NCBI GenBank assembly: GCA_958510875.1 | Contig: OY294069.1 | Coordinates: 181,581,112 to 181,645,111 of the forward strand | DNA: 64,000 bases | Reading direction: 5' to 3' | Source of the DNA: Endomychus coccineus | Lineage: Eukaryota > Arthropoda > Insecta > Coleoptera > Endomychidae | Shown: piece after piece, positions 1 through 11,388 of the stretch | Layout of the letters: each line of letters opens with the position of its first letter | Position numbering within the stretch: position 1 is the stretch's first letter | Made by a program: the position numbers and the translations under genes | Notes under the pieces: model-generated | The model's input: the letters and a program-made list of their open reading frames with translations, nothing else | Databases searched by the model: none | Told to the model about the DNA's origin: nothing

Positions 1-299
1 ATTCAAACGAAAGATATTGATGGCTCTCACCTATGTACCGAAATTCAACCATTTTGGTTCATATAGGCAGATTTGAGACCATTTTGAAAAAAGGGACCGC
101 GAAAAATGAGAAAAAATTTTAGGTTAGAAAGTTCGGATCAGAAAAATAAATTCTCAGCTAAATAGCCGAGTCATTTACGCAAAATTTTGATACCAATCAC
201 GATCTTATAGGTTACGTCAATCCCGAGAAAACTCATGCTAAGCCTTTTGGGTCCTTGGTTCAGACTATAGATGCCTCAATATACCATTTTCCCCGGTTC

Positions 300-430
300 A
301 GCGTTTGACAGAGTCACACAGCAACTTTTTCTGTCATCGAGTGGAACTCGGAGTTTTTCTAAAAATTCAAAAAACACCAAAGACTAGCTGTTTTCCATCT
401 GGAAAGAAACACACCAAGTTCGTATGTTGA
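300..430 (-). pseudogene. Non-LTR retrotransposon RT fragment
   Basis: Read on the minus strand this gives LGVFLSRWKTASLW followed, after a stop, by a stretch ending TEKVAV. This resembles the part of non-LTR reverse transcriptases that reads LGVFPxxWKxAxVxPIxKK...RP(I/V)xL. A stop codon and its short length mark it as dead. It overlaps in content with the fragment at 866-1130, so these are two pieces of related copies, not one contiguous gene. The clade cannot be assigned from so little. Confidence 0.5.
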
Positions 431-865
431 AAAATGAAGCTGTAAGTACGTCTATTCGTTTATCTCGACAGGAGATGGATCTTCGAAGATGGTACTGACG
501 GTCATTCCTAGCAAGGTTCTAGCACTAAAACTGTGATAACGATGACAGTTGGTGGTATTGTGTAAAGTGTATGTTGTAGGTACTTCATGCTGATTGTACT
601 TTAGGCTTTAATATTCCTAGTGCAGAACTTACATTTTCTTCAAAAACAAAGGATGTCGATCATCATGGTAACATGTATCCAAACCATTTCTTGTTGGTCT
701 CTGCTGGCGGAAGTCATATTGCTGGACATTCCCGATTTTGGAGCTCTCTAGATATTGGATCAACTCGATGTTCTCTATCACATTTGAGATCCCAGATAAC
801 AGTTCAATGAGTCTATAATTATTAGGAAGGGTCTTCTTCCCTTTTTTTGGAATTGATTAGACTCT
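431..865. other. Unassigned spacer between two RT fragments
   Basis: No gene seen. The stretch is bounded by two similar direct repeats near 388-426 and 866-905, both encoding the LGVFPxxWK-type RT motif on the minus strand. It is therefore either an insertion or the junction between two truncated copies of the same retroelement family. Confidence 0.35.
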
Positions 866-1130
866 AGCTGTCTTCAAACTGGAAGCAAACACACCAAGTT
901 GTATGAAAGGGTAAACCATCTAACTGGTGTTAATTCTGGCGCACATTCCTTGGGAACGACAGGTGCAATTCCGTCTGGACCCATAGACTTTTTGGATATC
1001 GGTGACAGCAATATTAGAAGGATCCTTTTCTTGTGGATCCAAAGTGAAATTTGCTGCAAACATTCCAGCAAAAAGGTTGTGGTGTGGTATCATCTTTGTT
1101 TAAGGGAGGGAATGAATTTTATTGACCATC
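866..1130 (-). pseudogene. Non-LTR retrotransposon RT fragment (fingers region)
   Basis: The minus strand encodes a peptide containing KSMGPDGIAPVVPKECAPEL and then TPVRWFTLSYNLVC. This matches the K(S)xGPDGIxPxxLKxCAxxLxPxLxxLFNxSL segment at the start of the RT domain in Jockey/CR1-like non-LTR elements. No intact endonuclease or catalytic YADD box lies next to it, so it is a truncated relic. Its orientation is opposite to cactus, in whose probable intron it sits. Confidence 0.65.
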
Positions 1131-1633
1131 ATTTGTTTATGTTGAAACTATAATGCACATAGTGGCATGACAATGAATCAGATTTACAAAACTATCTTTA
1201 TTTTGAAAATTGATATAAGTCAAACTCTCGTTGCATGCTATCCCACCTGTAATCTCACATTGCTTTTTGCCAGCTACCGGAATCAGGAGTTCAGTATAAC
1301 CTCGAGGATGTTTACTCTTCTATGTCATGTTGCAAATGCAACAGTGACACTTTCAACAAATTCCGGGACAATACTAAGAAACTAAAAATGACAACAGCGC
1401 TCAACGTTAAGTTTGTCATGTCTTTCAATACCAACTGCAAAAATGCTACTTTCCAATGGTCACACAACATTGTTCCGTTCTTGAATTTTCAAAAATCTTG
1501 ACCAAAAAGGGTATTAGATCAAAATAGTCTATATTAAATTGAATATATACAATTTTCAATAGTCTGACTTACCAGATTGAGAACGATGTTACATGTTTAT
1601 GATTTTCGCGAGTGGATGCGCGAATGATGGCAT
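1131..1633. other. Unassigned AT-rich sequence
   Basis: I see no gene, structural RNA or recognisable transposon domain here. Short open frames lack coding character. Confidence 0.3.
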
Positions 1634-1767
1634 TTGTGCTGTTCGGGGAATATAAAGATATTAAACAATAATTGTAGAGGATGGCCATTTCCCTATGTCA
1701 TGTACGAAAACCCACTCACACCGATAGATACCCAATGGCCTTTCCCACCACCACCCTGCCCAACAAA

Positions 1768-1945
1768 GCAATCTGTCATAAATTCCTTGGTACAGAGAGC
1801 TGTTAACTTATCCAAAACCCAATACTTAGAATCAGAATTAAAACCTACTTCATCTGTCTTATTATCAAATAATTTCTCGCATTATAACATTCAAAAAGCC
1901 AAAAAGAAATACATTTCGCCTAAAATTTCGAATCCACCTGACTAA
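1768..1945 (+). pseudogene. Penelope-like element linker-domain fragment
   Basis: The plus-strand frame reads KQSVINSLVQRAVNLSKTQY, then a conserved-looking L-x2-NNFSHYNIQKAKKK. This follows the pattern HKxxVIxxLVxRAxxL...EL...L..NGYP...I between the RT and GIY-YIG domains of Penelope-like elements (PLEs). The hammerhead-like motif at 2030-2080 lies just downstream, as expected at a PLE terminus, but the GIY-YIG domain is missing between them. This is a 3'-end relic with an internal deletion. Confidence 0.55.
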
Positions 1946-2029
1946 AGGCAGTGAACTGTATAGCATGAAGGTTTTTTCCTACAATAAATACCACTACAGA
2001 AATCAGAAGAATCAGTTTCAGGTCAAGCC

Positions 2030-2080
2030 TCAAGTGTGCCCGGAAGATGCCACCTGTAATGGTTGGCGAAACGTCGGCAT
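2030..2080 (+). ncRNA. Hammerhead-like motif, PLE type (copy 1)
   Basis: The core reads GGAAGATGCCACCTGTAATG then GTTGGCGAAACGTCGG. This is an imperfect version of CTGAnGA, a stem (GCCACC pairing with GGTTGGC), then GAAAC-GTC, the layout of the minimal hammerhead ribozymes known in PLE terminal repeats. One extra nucleotide sits between the CTGAnGA box and the stem, and CTGA is mutated to CGGA here, so activity is doubtful. A second copy of the motif is at 41728-41776. Confidence 0.45.
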
Positions 2081-2649
2081 TCCTTATTTATGAATGTTTA
2101 CATCCTATAATTGCTTGTGTTGAATTGTCTGAATTAGTGTCACCGTCTTTCGAGCTGATTATCATTCGGAACGTGATTCATAATTAGCCATAAGCCAAAT
2201 AGTACAAACTTGGTTGAGCGATCAGATACTTAGAATGCTCGAACACTGGTAACGGATATAATCGATGACAACAAGCGGAAGTATCGAAAATAAAGACTAC
2301 GTATATACTTGCAAATTGCAAATGACGCCTACCAGATCACGCGGCTGACCTTTATATCTCCTATTTATAAGCAGTTTATATACGTAGATAAATATTGTCA
2401 TTCGACGTTTTATTTTCTACAGTGTGGGTAATTCCGAAACCAAACTGAGGAATGCTATCCTATCTGGACGATTCAAATCTTATCGCGTCGCCTTTTCTGA
2501 ATAAGGTAGTTGCAAAACCTCCGATAAAACAAGACCGAAAGCAACAGGTTAGTTGTTTCTGTCTGAAACAAGTTTTCATCGCGAATGCTACAGATTATTC
2601 ATAACTAACAAAAAAATTCATCGGAAAAAATGGCGATGTTTCACTGTTA
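2081..2649. other. Unassigned sequence
   Basis: No gene or recognisable domain was found. It separates a PLE terminus from a dispersed repeat copy. Confidence 0.3.
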
Positions 2650-3140
2650 ATATATTTATTAGTGCAGTCAGGGGCCAAACCTGTAAATCCTTGGGAAGGG
2701 GGTCTACTTTGATGGAACATAGTGCATTCTCTTCAGAATTTTATCGGAAACAAACTATCTCGTAGATAGTTGTGCAAATTGTTTATAAACAATACATTTT
2801 CAATTTGATTAGCTCATTTTTGAAATTACATGAAAAAAAGGCTAAATTTGATCATTTTGATCGGGTAAAGACTATTTATGGTCAGTAAACATATGAAACT
2901 AGTTAAACAAATAGTTGAATTAACTTCAATTGTTATAAACAATTTATTAACAAATAGATGAATTCGACCAAAATTCCAAGCTTAGGGTCGTTTTCAAATA
3001 ATTTTGGCATTCTGAGTTCGATTTTGTCGAATGTATACCCACAAACTTGCTAATTTGTTGTAAACAAATTATATTTATTAATAAATATACGAATTTGATC
3101 AAAATGTCAAGTTTATAGTCGTTTTCGGATAATTAAATAG
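2650..3140. repeat. Dispersed AT-rich repeat, same family as the 54.8-57.1 kb palindrome
   Basis: Long segments match the left arm of the large palindrome: GTAAATCCTTGGGA, TGATGGAACA, GCATTCTCTTCAGAAT, and further on GAATGTATACCCACAAA and AATATACGAATTTGATC occur in the same order in both places. Copy length is about 0.5 kb. No coding capacity is seen. Presence at both ends of the window marks a mobile repeat family. Confidence 0.7.
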
Positions 3141-4679
3141 TTAAATTCATTTATATATAAGAAATAATTAGTTTTATTCAAACGTAGCACGAAAAATACT
3201 TCAAAAATCCCGTTTTGATGCCGCGCAAAGAATATATTTATTTTTCAAATACTAACATCAACGAATTTCAAATGAGGACCGTATTAACTCTAAATGATGA
3301 GAATACGCAAGTAGTAAAAAAAGGAAAAAAAATCCTGTACACAAAGACGACGCGTCATCTCAGTATATCAAAAAGTCGTGACGCCATCGTGAAAAGACTA
3401 AAGAGTCAAGTTAAGTAGAGTTCTTTTATGTACTGACTGAATGGCGTGTCTTATTCGGTGGTAAAAGATTAGTTAAAACGGTTTGGAATGGGGCACGAAT
3501 TCTTGAAAGATGACGCACTAGAACAGGAAGGACGGTGGGAGTGTTGAGAGACGACACAATTGTTCTTGCCGAGGATCTTGTATTGGGCGATCGAGGCTTG
3601 AAGGTGAAAGGATTAGCACAATAATGTGGTTGGTAGTGGCTATTTTTAGCTGTTTGGGCACATTTTGAAGACAAACTCAAAGAATGTTGTTTCAGGGGGG
3701 TATTGAATTGTTTCTGAAAAGGGGAATTTTTGGCACTGTCCTCGTATGTTGCAGCACCAAGAACGCATGGACATTATTTGTACAAGAACACATACTGGTT
3801 TTTGCACTTTTATCTAACTTCATTCACTTAACCTCAATATGGCGACACACAAATTGTACTGTGGCTTCCGGGAAACAATAGCGATTAAACCTTCGATTTT
3901 GGTGATTACCTTGGTCTAAATATAACTGTCGTAATTAGCCCCGACTGGCTCGATATTAAATCGATATTTAGTAGATCTAATAATATCTTCAAAATATGGG
4001 GAATTTGAGTAATCGGCGCGTGAACATTGACGTGACTACGTGACATCGCCAGTGGAATTTTATTCACATTTTAACTTGTTTTTTTATCGGCAATGCGGGT
4101 CAATTGCTTAAACGTCTAATTATCAAGTCGAACAACTTGACAGTTGACATAAATTAACGTAATTTTTATACTGGTTACTTTTTATTCGCCTGCCTGATGT
4201 AGCATCCCGATTTTCACCAACAACCTTCCACATAAACGGCCCAACCGTAGCATCGAAAGATTATTAGACTTGATTAAACAAATAACAATGCTTTGGCTTT
4301 TGATCTTTGCCTTGGCTAAAATTATTGTCAATTTAGTAATGAATGTTCCACACAAAACAGTAGATTAGCTATGGGTTCCCCATTAAGTCTTCTTTTAGTA
4401 GATATTTTCATGTCTTATGTTGAAGAAACTATAATGAGTTCCCCTTTAGCTAAAAAAGGTATATCTGACAACTGAATATTTTCTTGTCCTTCATTAACAA
4501 TATTCATAGTAACATTAATATCACTTTAGAAACTGAGAAAGATAACAAAATAAATTTCCTATGGTGGAGGGAATATAGAAAAAAATCTCTAAAAAAAATT
4601 CTAGTCTACGGAATTAAATTAATGAGGCATCAATCGACGTAGAATTACGTTTAAAAAAAAGTCTACTAGTAACCGTGTG
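3141..4679. other. Unassigned AT-rich sequence
   Basis: Short open frames occur on both strands, but none shows a known domain. Nothing else is recognised. It probably lies within the intron upstream of the cactus 3' exons. Confidence 0.3.
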
Positions 4680-5138
4680 GGGGTGTGGCTCACTTGCATT
4701 GCTGCACTCAAAAATGCATGTAAAAGATGCATTTTCCAAAAGGCATTGTTTCAATTTGTGAGAACTAGAACAATAACCAGTAAAATCAGCCCAATTTCTC
4801 TTGTCGGGGGTTTTTGTGGTCGCTGAACACGAATTCGATGTCCAAAAAATGCTACGGTGCGCGTGAAACTCGGGTCGTCTACCTCTTCTTCGAGGATTTT
4901 TCTATATGCGTATAATTATTGAAGATGAAGTAGACGACCTGGGTGTCACACGCACCAGGTGCACCGTAGCATTTTTTGGACATCGAATTCGTGTTCAGCG
5001 ACCCCAAAAACTCGCGACAAGTGAAATTGAGCTGATTTTACTGATTATTGTTCTAGTTTTCACAAATTGAAGAAATACCTTTAGGAAAATGCATCTTTTA
5101 CATTTTTGAGTGCAGCAATGCAAGTAAGCCACACCCTC
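4680..5138. repeat. Foldback element A (large hairpin)
   Basis: Two arms of about 215 bp face each other around a spacer near 4899-4922. The left arm starts GGGTGTGGCTCACTTGCATT and the right arm ends with its near-complement before 5138. Each arm holds GGTCGCTGAACACGAAT followed by a 20-bp match that includes AAAAAATGCTACGGTGC. No ORF is present, so this is a non-autonomous foldback or MITE-like element. It shares the 17-bp core with foldback element B at 58170-58635. Confidence 0.8.
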
Positions 5139-5739
5139 AAACTATTTTATTGTATTGCGGAATTTTGCTATCAAATTCTAGTTCCTATATGAAAATTTGT
5201 GAATCGACAACTCACGAAACTCAATGTCTTATCGGACTGCGGTGGAAAATCCCCAAGTTCCCAACGAAATTGTTATTCCTCTGGTATATTTAATTCATTC
5301 GTAAACAAAGTAAATCGCATACGCACACAGACCATTCCAAAGAGTGCAACAACGAACCGTGCGAATTCCCGGTAATTGGCACGCGTGTTGATTGTGTAAA
5401 ATCCTACGCGAATGGTGGTTGACGCGTAATTTAGGAAACGTCACATGTATTTCTATATATAACTGGAAATTTTACTTTTTCACTTTCGCGGCTTCCATTA
5501 TTGGACCGCTGAATCACACATATCTGACACGACGATCTTGACACCTGTTGAAGGTATACCTCTCCGAAGATATTGTTCATCTATTTCTGACATTGTTCTA
5601 TTTTTGTTTGCTCCGCTGTGATTGATTTCTTCCTATTCTGGATTAAGATATGAGGATAACCTATTGGTCACATTACTCAGTTGTCATTATTAAGACCATT
5701 GTACCACTTACGTAGGGTACAACCCTCCGGTTCGTCTCA
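5139..5739. other. Unassigned sequence
   Basis: No gene, RNA or mobile-element domain recognised. Confidence 0.3.
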
Positions 5740-6500
5740 GATTGTCTAGCCGCTCTAGGTGTTGGACAATCCATTATACAGCACTGGGAGTGGACTACAT
5801 AATCTGGCCATGCTCAGTCAGAGTTGCCCCCAATATGGACTCTAATAATTGGCGAGGGCTTGACAGATACTCGGCACGTACTTTGCCATATTGTCCTCTT
5901 CTTCAAATGCCGTAATCAGCTGTGTTTATCCACTAGACGCTTTTTAAGTTAAGAGAATTCTGAACATTACTTCCTAGTGCTATATAGAACCTAGGGTTTC
6001 ATCCCCGTGATGCTTGAGGCTTTTGCGTGATTATTGGAGGATTCCTCGCGAGGCATCTGATTTGCCTTGAATTGTCATCTGTTTTGCCGTATCCCTTCAA
6101 TCAAGCAATCGATCAAAACGGGGGCGGACATGTCCAGTGCACTTAGACCACTTGATTGAGTCCATTGTGCGCCCCTTGATACAAGACTCAGTCCAGCAGG
6201 CCATGTGTTTGCGAAGGCTCTCCTGCATGCCCATAAGGATGCGTTTTCCAGCTCAGTTTAGCATCGAGGATAACTCCAAGGTACTTCACTGAGCCTTTTA
6301 GATGCAAGGTCCTCCCTAACGGACGAATTTCTGGTAGGGGTCGTCCTAGTTTTAGTTATCTCGTGAAAAGAACCATTTCGTTCTTTTCAGGATTCACCCT
6401 GGACCTGACACCAGCCAGCCACGATGGCAAGTGCAGCAGCTGAAGCTCGCACAAGGACGTCGATTATCAAACTTCACCACCAGGCATCAAAGGAGAGGAG
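5740..6500 (-). pseudogene. Decayed R1/LOA-type non-LTR retrotransposon (RT C-terminal part)
   Basis: On the minus strand around 6410-6230 one frame reads VNPEKNEMVLFTR, then a single stop, then GRTLHLKGSVKYLGVILDAK and LSWKT. The pattern VNPxKTxxVLFT...LxGxxxKYLGVxLDxxLxWxxH is the thumb region of R1/I/Jockey-group RTs, just after the YADD box. Upstream on the same strand a frameshifted WCQVQG is the usual preceding helix. Downstream (lower coordinates) the frame breaks up. The relic lacks an endonuclease and is inactive. Confidence 0.65.
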
Positions 6501-6711
6501 ACAGTACTGCACCATGAGGACACCCTGGTGTGACATGTATACATGCGGCGCTACCACTATGGTGCGCTTTTATCAGTCTCTCTTTCCACTCGACCCAGTT
6601 TAATGTTTTTCCTGCTTGCCTTGGGGTGTTGTGGCTTTCTAAATTAGTTTGGAGGTGTTGTTCATTATCCCCAAATCGTATCTAAACAGGCACATTCCGA
6701 TTTATAATTTA

Positions 6712-6790
6712 GTTTACTCTGATGATGGCTACTTGGTAGACGAAAGGTCCTCATTAAGTAGATAATGGTGATTATTTCTTATTTATAGTG
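6712..6790 (+). ncRNA. Hammerhead-like motif, PLE type (copy 2)
   Basis: CTGATGA at 6719-6725 is followed by GGCTACTTGGTAGAC, a small stem-loop, then GAAA at 6742-6745 and GGTCC. This gives the CTGAnGA / stem II / GAAA order of a hammerhead core, with one extra T after CTGATGA. The following tail, GGTGATTATTTCTTATTTAT, is shared with the PLE end at 13375-13450 and with 17195-17345. The rest of the PLE is missing here, so this is a solo terminus. Confidence 0.5.
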
Positions 6791-6796
6791 AATACA

Positions 6797-8114
6797 GTTC
6801 ATATTATCATCACTTAAGCGATGTCAAAAGTAGTTTAGTCGATTCAGAAATGCTCAAAACGGATATACCGGCGAAAGTGCGGAATTTTTTTTGACCCGAT
6901 TAAAATACTTGCTTTACATAATCTACTACGTATTATTATTATTGATAAGGGAGGTGGTGCATTTGATGCGTAGGCCGAAGCCCTTTGCACCCCGTGTCAC
7001 CTAGTGGACATTATTTACTACGTATAGTGAGGGAAGAAATACATGAACCTTTTGCAAGGTCGAATTTCTCGATTCACCGAGCAATGAGTTACTTTTATTA
7101 ACCTTTTAAGATTCCTAACCGACATATTTTAATACAAAATCTGCTACTAAAATATTCAAATTTTATCTGGTTAGTAGGATTCTACTATAATTTTTCGTCG
7201 TATACATTCTTAATTGAAAACAATCCTGCAGTTCAGTGCCTTTGAGAATGGTTCAATGCCCTACGCAAGATTCAGGTAAAATGTATTCAGGGATAATACA
7301 AAAACCACCAATGAGAACACAAAATTCTACCGCAAAAGCTATTCAACTAACAACATCTCGGTTATTAAATTGAATATTACAATTTACTATACCAAACTGG
7401 ATGAACGATTTCGTTTCATATCTACTGATAATGTAACAGGGAATACCGTAAAACCAACGCAATAGTCAACTTTGACCGTTGGAAAAAACCACCATCATTG
7501 TTGTTTATTGTGAAATATGTTTGTTTATCAATTTTAAAGATAAAACTGATACGGGAGTTGCGTTTCTTATTTTAGATATTCAATACGATACTAACGTGGT
7601 TTAAAAATGGCAGCTTCCTGTTTACAATTTCAAGAAGGGTGACTAGTTATTTAAAAACCGCAAAATCACAGTATGTAATACGACTGAAGGACTGAACTAA
7701 AGTCACTCAGTCCTGCCATATAGCTCCAGCTCCTAGAGTCCTAGATTATATGGTAATTATTATACTAAGATTAAATGAAAGTATAATTATTCGACTATGA
7801 TGAAATGGGGCAACACGTTTTCTGTGAACACCCAGCTGGGTAAAGAATCAGATGTGAGATGCTCTGTAAAACATGTCTCCTACCAGAAGATCTGAAGAAA
7901 ACCTCAACCAGCAAGATCATCTACTTTATGATAAGGCTGAATTTGCTGGGTAAACTATAATTAGAAGTGAGCCAGAATAGACCATACCGTTGCGATGGGG
8001 TGGTCTATGTTCGATCCATCCACAAAAAACCTAAACCTAACCTATTTTTGTCCATTCATTATCAAGTTCTTTAATCCCTCTTTGTAGTTGTTCTTTTTTG
8101 TCCCATTATTAATA
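6797..8114. other. Unassigned sequence
   Basis: A piece near 6940-7015 (GGTGCATTTGATGCGTAGGC and onward) looks like a non-LTR or non-autonomous element tail, but no domain supports this. The remainder shows nothing recognisable. Confidence 0.3.
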
Positions 8115-8957
8115 CGACAAGGTGAAAAGTCCCTGAAAAATTAAACAGATTTTTCAGACTGATATATCATTCAGTTCTGTTGTGACACCCATCGAAAGCA
8201 AGCAGCCTTGAAGATTTTTGTAAACATGGAAAAAAAGGAATTACGCGTCTTGATTAATCCTTATTTCTTGTGTGGAAAAAACTACGCAAACCAAAGCATC
8301 GCTTGTTAAACATTATCGGAACTCTTCACATCAAGTGGTCAACTTCAAAGGAGTGTTTGGCGATGTCCAAGCCCGATAAGAATGACTTCTTGCGCCTTTT
8401 CGTAACCGTGGACGAAACATGGATCTATCACAACACACCAGAGACCAAAGAACAATCGAAACAGTGGAGTTGTACTGGCGAATTGAAGCCAAAAAAGGCC
8501 AAAGTGGGTTTATCGGCCAACAAAGTCATGGCGACAGTTTTTTTTGGGATGCACACGGTTTCGTCCATATCGATTACCTTGAAAAGGGCAAAACGATTAT
8601 CGGCATATACGATGCAGAGCTGTTGGATCGATTCGACGCCGATTTGAAGCGTAAGCGACCGCATATGGCAAAGAAAAAAGTGCTTTTTCACCAGGACAAA
8701 GCACCGGCGCAAAAGTCCGCAGTCGCAATGGCAAAATTTCATGAATTGCGCTACGAATTGGGTTCGTCATCCACCATTTCTCCAGATTTGGCTCCCTGCG
8801 ATTTCCAAACTTGAAGTTATGGCTCGGCGGATGTTGAAGGATTGCCGAAATCGTAATATTTGGAAGGGATCGAAAAATTAGAAAAACGTTGGAGAAAGTT
8901 TATCGGGCTACAAGCAGATTATGTTGAGAAATAAAATAAATTTTAACCTTGCCCTCG
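8115..8957 (+). mobile_element. Internally deleted mariner element
   Basis: The left end CGACAAGGTGAAAAGTCCCT at 8115 and right end AACCTTGCCCTCG at 8957 are inverted and both are flanked by TA, the mariner target site. Inside, shifted plus-strand frames encode transposase pieces: VTVDETWIYHNTPETKEQ (first catalytic D), KKKVLFHQDKAPAQKSAVA (second D) and SPDLAPCDF (third D). At 843 bp it is shorter than the 1110 bp relative at 17849-18958. It lacks N-terminal sequence and the stretch just inside the right end, and frameshifts make it dead. Confidence 0.8.
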
Positions 8958-8959
8958 TA

Positions 8960-9536
8960 CAATATCATCATTGTACTACTACTTACTAATTTCTGTTTTA
9001 ATATGACAGGAAACTGATTGCGTCTATCCGTCATTTCGTTGGTAAAGCTATTGTACACGATAATAATAAGAGAGTAATGCCCCCCCGATGTGCCAATCAA
9101 TTTCTGGAAATTCCCAATAATACAAACGGCATAGCATAGAATACCGATCTGTAACGGCGGCGCCACTCGCGCTCCCATCGCGAGGTTATAAATAATGTTT
9201 CGATCTGATGGTATGCTCGAATCTGGTATGCGTGTGTGTGTGTGTTCATGACTGGAAAAACCAGACAAGTCTGGCACTGAACTGGACCAACTATTCCGCA
9301 TACCGAGCTATGCTATTCTCCGTCTATCTCTCTCTTTCCCAGTTTAGAAATAAACATACTGTCGTTATTTCGGTTGTGTACCGATTTAAACGCTACGCAA
9401 TCGGAGCAACAATGGGAGAATGTCTAAATTTAACCACGTGATTTTAAATTAGCACCACGCCATCCAAAATTATATTTTATTCAGATGTTAGTTTTATTTA
9501 TCTCAGGACTAACTAAACATTCATCATCAAGGCAAA
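8960..9536. other. Unassigned sequence with a short (GT)n run
   Basis: A brief GT-dinucleotide tract occurs near 9230-9245. Otherwise nothing is recognised. Confidence 0.3.
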
Positions 9537-9667
9537 GATTGTTTGAACGAGCTCAATAGCGCCAATTTGATTCAGTGAAATTCACTGTCGAAATAGAAAC
9601 AGATAATCCGCTTCATTTCCTTGATATTAACATTACAACAGATGGTAGTCACTTGGGATTCGATATA

Positions 9668-10275
9668 CAGGATGTCCTCGAACTGCGTGGCCAAAATAAA
9701 ACCGAAGATTCTTTGATTCGAAAAAAAGTTGATGAGCCTTTTTACTTTTGCCTCAAGTGTCTTGTTTACCCGGTAGAGGGCTTCAAAATTGCAAAAATAA
9801 TTTTGTTTTTTCGGTATAACTTGAGAACGTGATGAAGAACTTTTACAATATTCAGCAGGTGAGTTACTGTCAATAATGGCCATTTTTGAGAGTGGAGCAC
9901 CGAGCCTTAGAGACCATAGAAATGGCTCAAACTTGAGGATGTAACGGGAAAAGTGTCCAGAACTTTTTTGTGGTCAATGTAATTCACTCGATATTTTTTA
10001 TGTAGATAGCTTATCTAATTTGAAAACTTTTCTTACTCTTAGAAAATTTTGATAAAATCAACGGATTAGCTTAAAAAAAATAATTTTCGAGTCTGCAATT
10101 TTGGCTTACTAATTTTACTTGATTAAAATACTTTAGTTGCCTTTGCTTTTCTAATGTCATTTTGGCATTTGAAGAATTCATTCTCAAAACTGTCAGTTTT
10201 TACTTTGCTTTCCGTAAAAATTTTATAAAATTATGGCTCAAAATTTCACTAACACTGAAATGGTTGATATCTTAT
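9668..10275 (+). repeat. Left long terminal inverted repeat
   Basis: The arm begins CAGGATGTCCTCGAAC and runs through the start of the transposase gene, ending near GGTTGATATCTTA. It contains the presumed promoter of the transposase. Confidence 0.8.
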
Positions 10276-11282
10276 TTATTTATGGACTTTGTCGTTGCAA
10301 TGGCCGGAGAAGGGAAAGATATCCGCATCGCAGAATTCCAAATCGGCAAACCTTCGCGAAACTGGCAAATTTGAAGCAAATCGCAGAGAAACTGGACGCA
10401 GACGGACAAGAAGGACGTTAGAGCTCGAAGAAGCGATACTGGAAGCGGTTGAAACTGAACCTGGGATAAGCACACTACGTTTGGGACTTCGTATTGGAGC
10501 CTCAAAATCATTAGTTCATAATGTACTGAAAGAAGAACTGTTGTATCCCTATCATATTAAAACAGTTCAAGACTTATTGCCCATGGATCCAGGTCATCGG
10601 CTAGATTTCTGTCGGCTTATTGTCCAAAGACAAAACGCAAACCCCAATTTTTGTAGAAGAATTCTGTTCACGGACGAAGATACTTTCACGAGATGTGGTC
10701 TTTTCAACCTCCATAATGAACATTTCTATGCTGATGAAAATCCTCATGAAACGGAAGTTACATATTTTCAGAATCAAACTAAAATCAATGTTTGGGTTGG
10801 AATTGTGGATAACTTTATTATTGGCCCTACCGTTATACCCGATCGATTGAACGGGGAGAACTACTTGAACTTTTTGGAACAAAGGCTACTTGAACTGTTG
10901 GAAGACTTGCCCTTACACATTCGTCGTGGCCTGGTTTATCCATGATGGTGCACCTCCTCATTTCACATTAGCTGTGACGCGACATTTGAATGCGGAATAT
11001 CCAGATCGCTGGATAGGTAGAGGACACGATGCACCAGTGAACTGGCCGGCCCGCTCCCCTGATTTGACGCCCTGCGACTTCTTTCTATGGGGCGCTTTGA
11101 AGTCGAAAGTTTATGCAGCTCCAGTAAACACACGAGAGGAATTGTTGCAACGAATTAATCATGAAGCGGATTTATTGAAGAACGATCCTGAAGTACTAGC
11201 CAGAGTTCAATCCAATTTCTTGAAACGAATTAATTTGTGTATTCAGGAACATGGGCAACATTTCGAACAATTGATGCCTTAG
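10233..11282 (+). pseudogene. DUF4817/DDE transposase, frameshifted
   Basis: The start at 10233 (MAQNFTNTEMVDILFIYGLC) matches the DUF4817 helix-turn-helix seen in insect Tc1/mariner-group transposases. The frame shifts near 10370, where a repeated CGCGAAACT suggests a microhomology deletion, and continues as LRETGKFEANRRETGRRRTR. The DDE domain follows: ILFTDEDTFTR (first D), FIHDGAPPHF after a second frameshift near 10935 (second D), and ARSPDLTPCDFFLWG (third D). Forty-three residues separate the last two catalytic aspartates if the D of CDF is the third. The product ends HFEQLMP at 11282. At least two frameshifts make it inactive. Confidence 0.8.
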
Positions 11283-11388
11283 CGATTTCCCAAAAAATTT
11301 TGTTGTTTCTTTTAATTTACCATTTGTTTTTCCTAAATAATCACATCGTTTCCCCATTTCTATTGTTTCTATTATTCGTGTTTTACCC

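Noticed and set aside
899..1153. Plus-strand frame of 84 codons
   Set aside because: Antisense of the non-LTR RT fragment at 866-1130.
3426..3680. Minus-strand frame of 84 codons
   Set aside because: Low-complexity Ser/Thr/Arg content without a recognisable motif.
7940..8040. tRNA-like box B (GTTCGATCC) suggesting a SINE
   Set aside because: No convincing box A at the right distance, no tRNA fold and no tail or target duplication.
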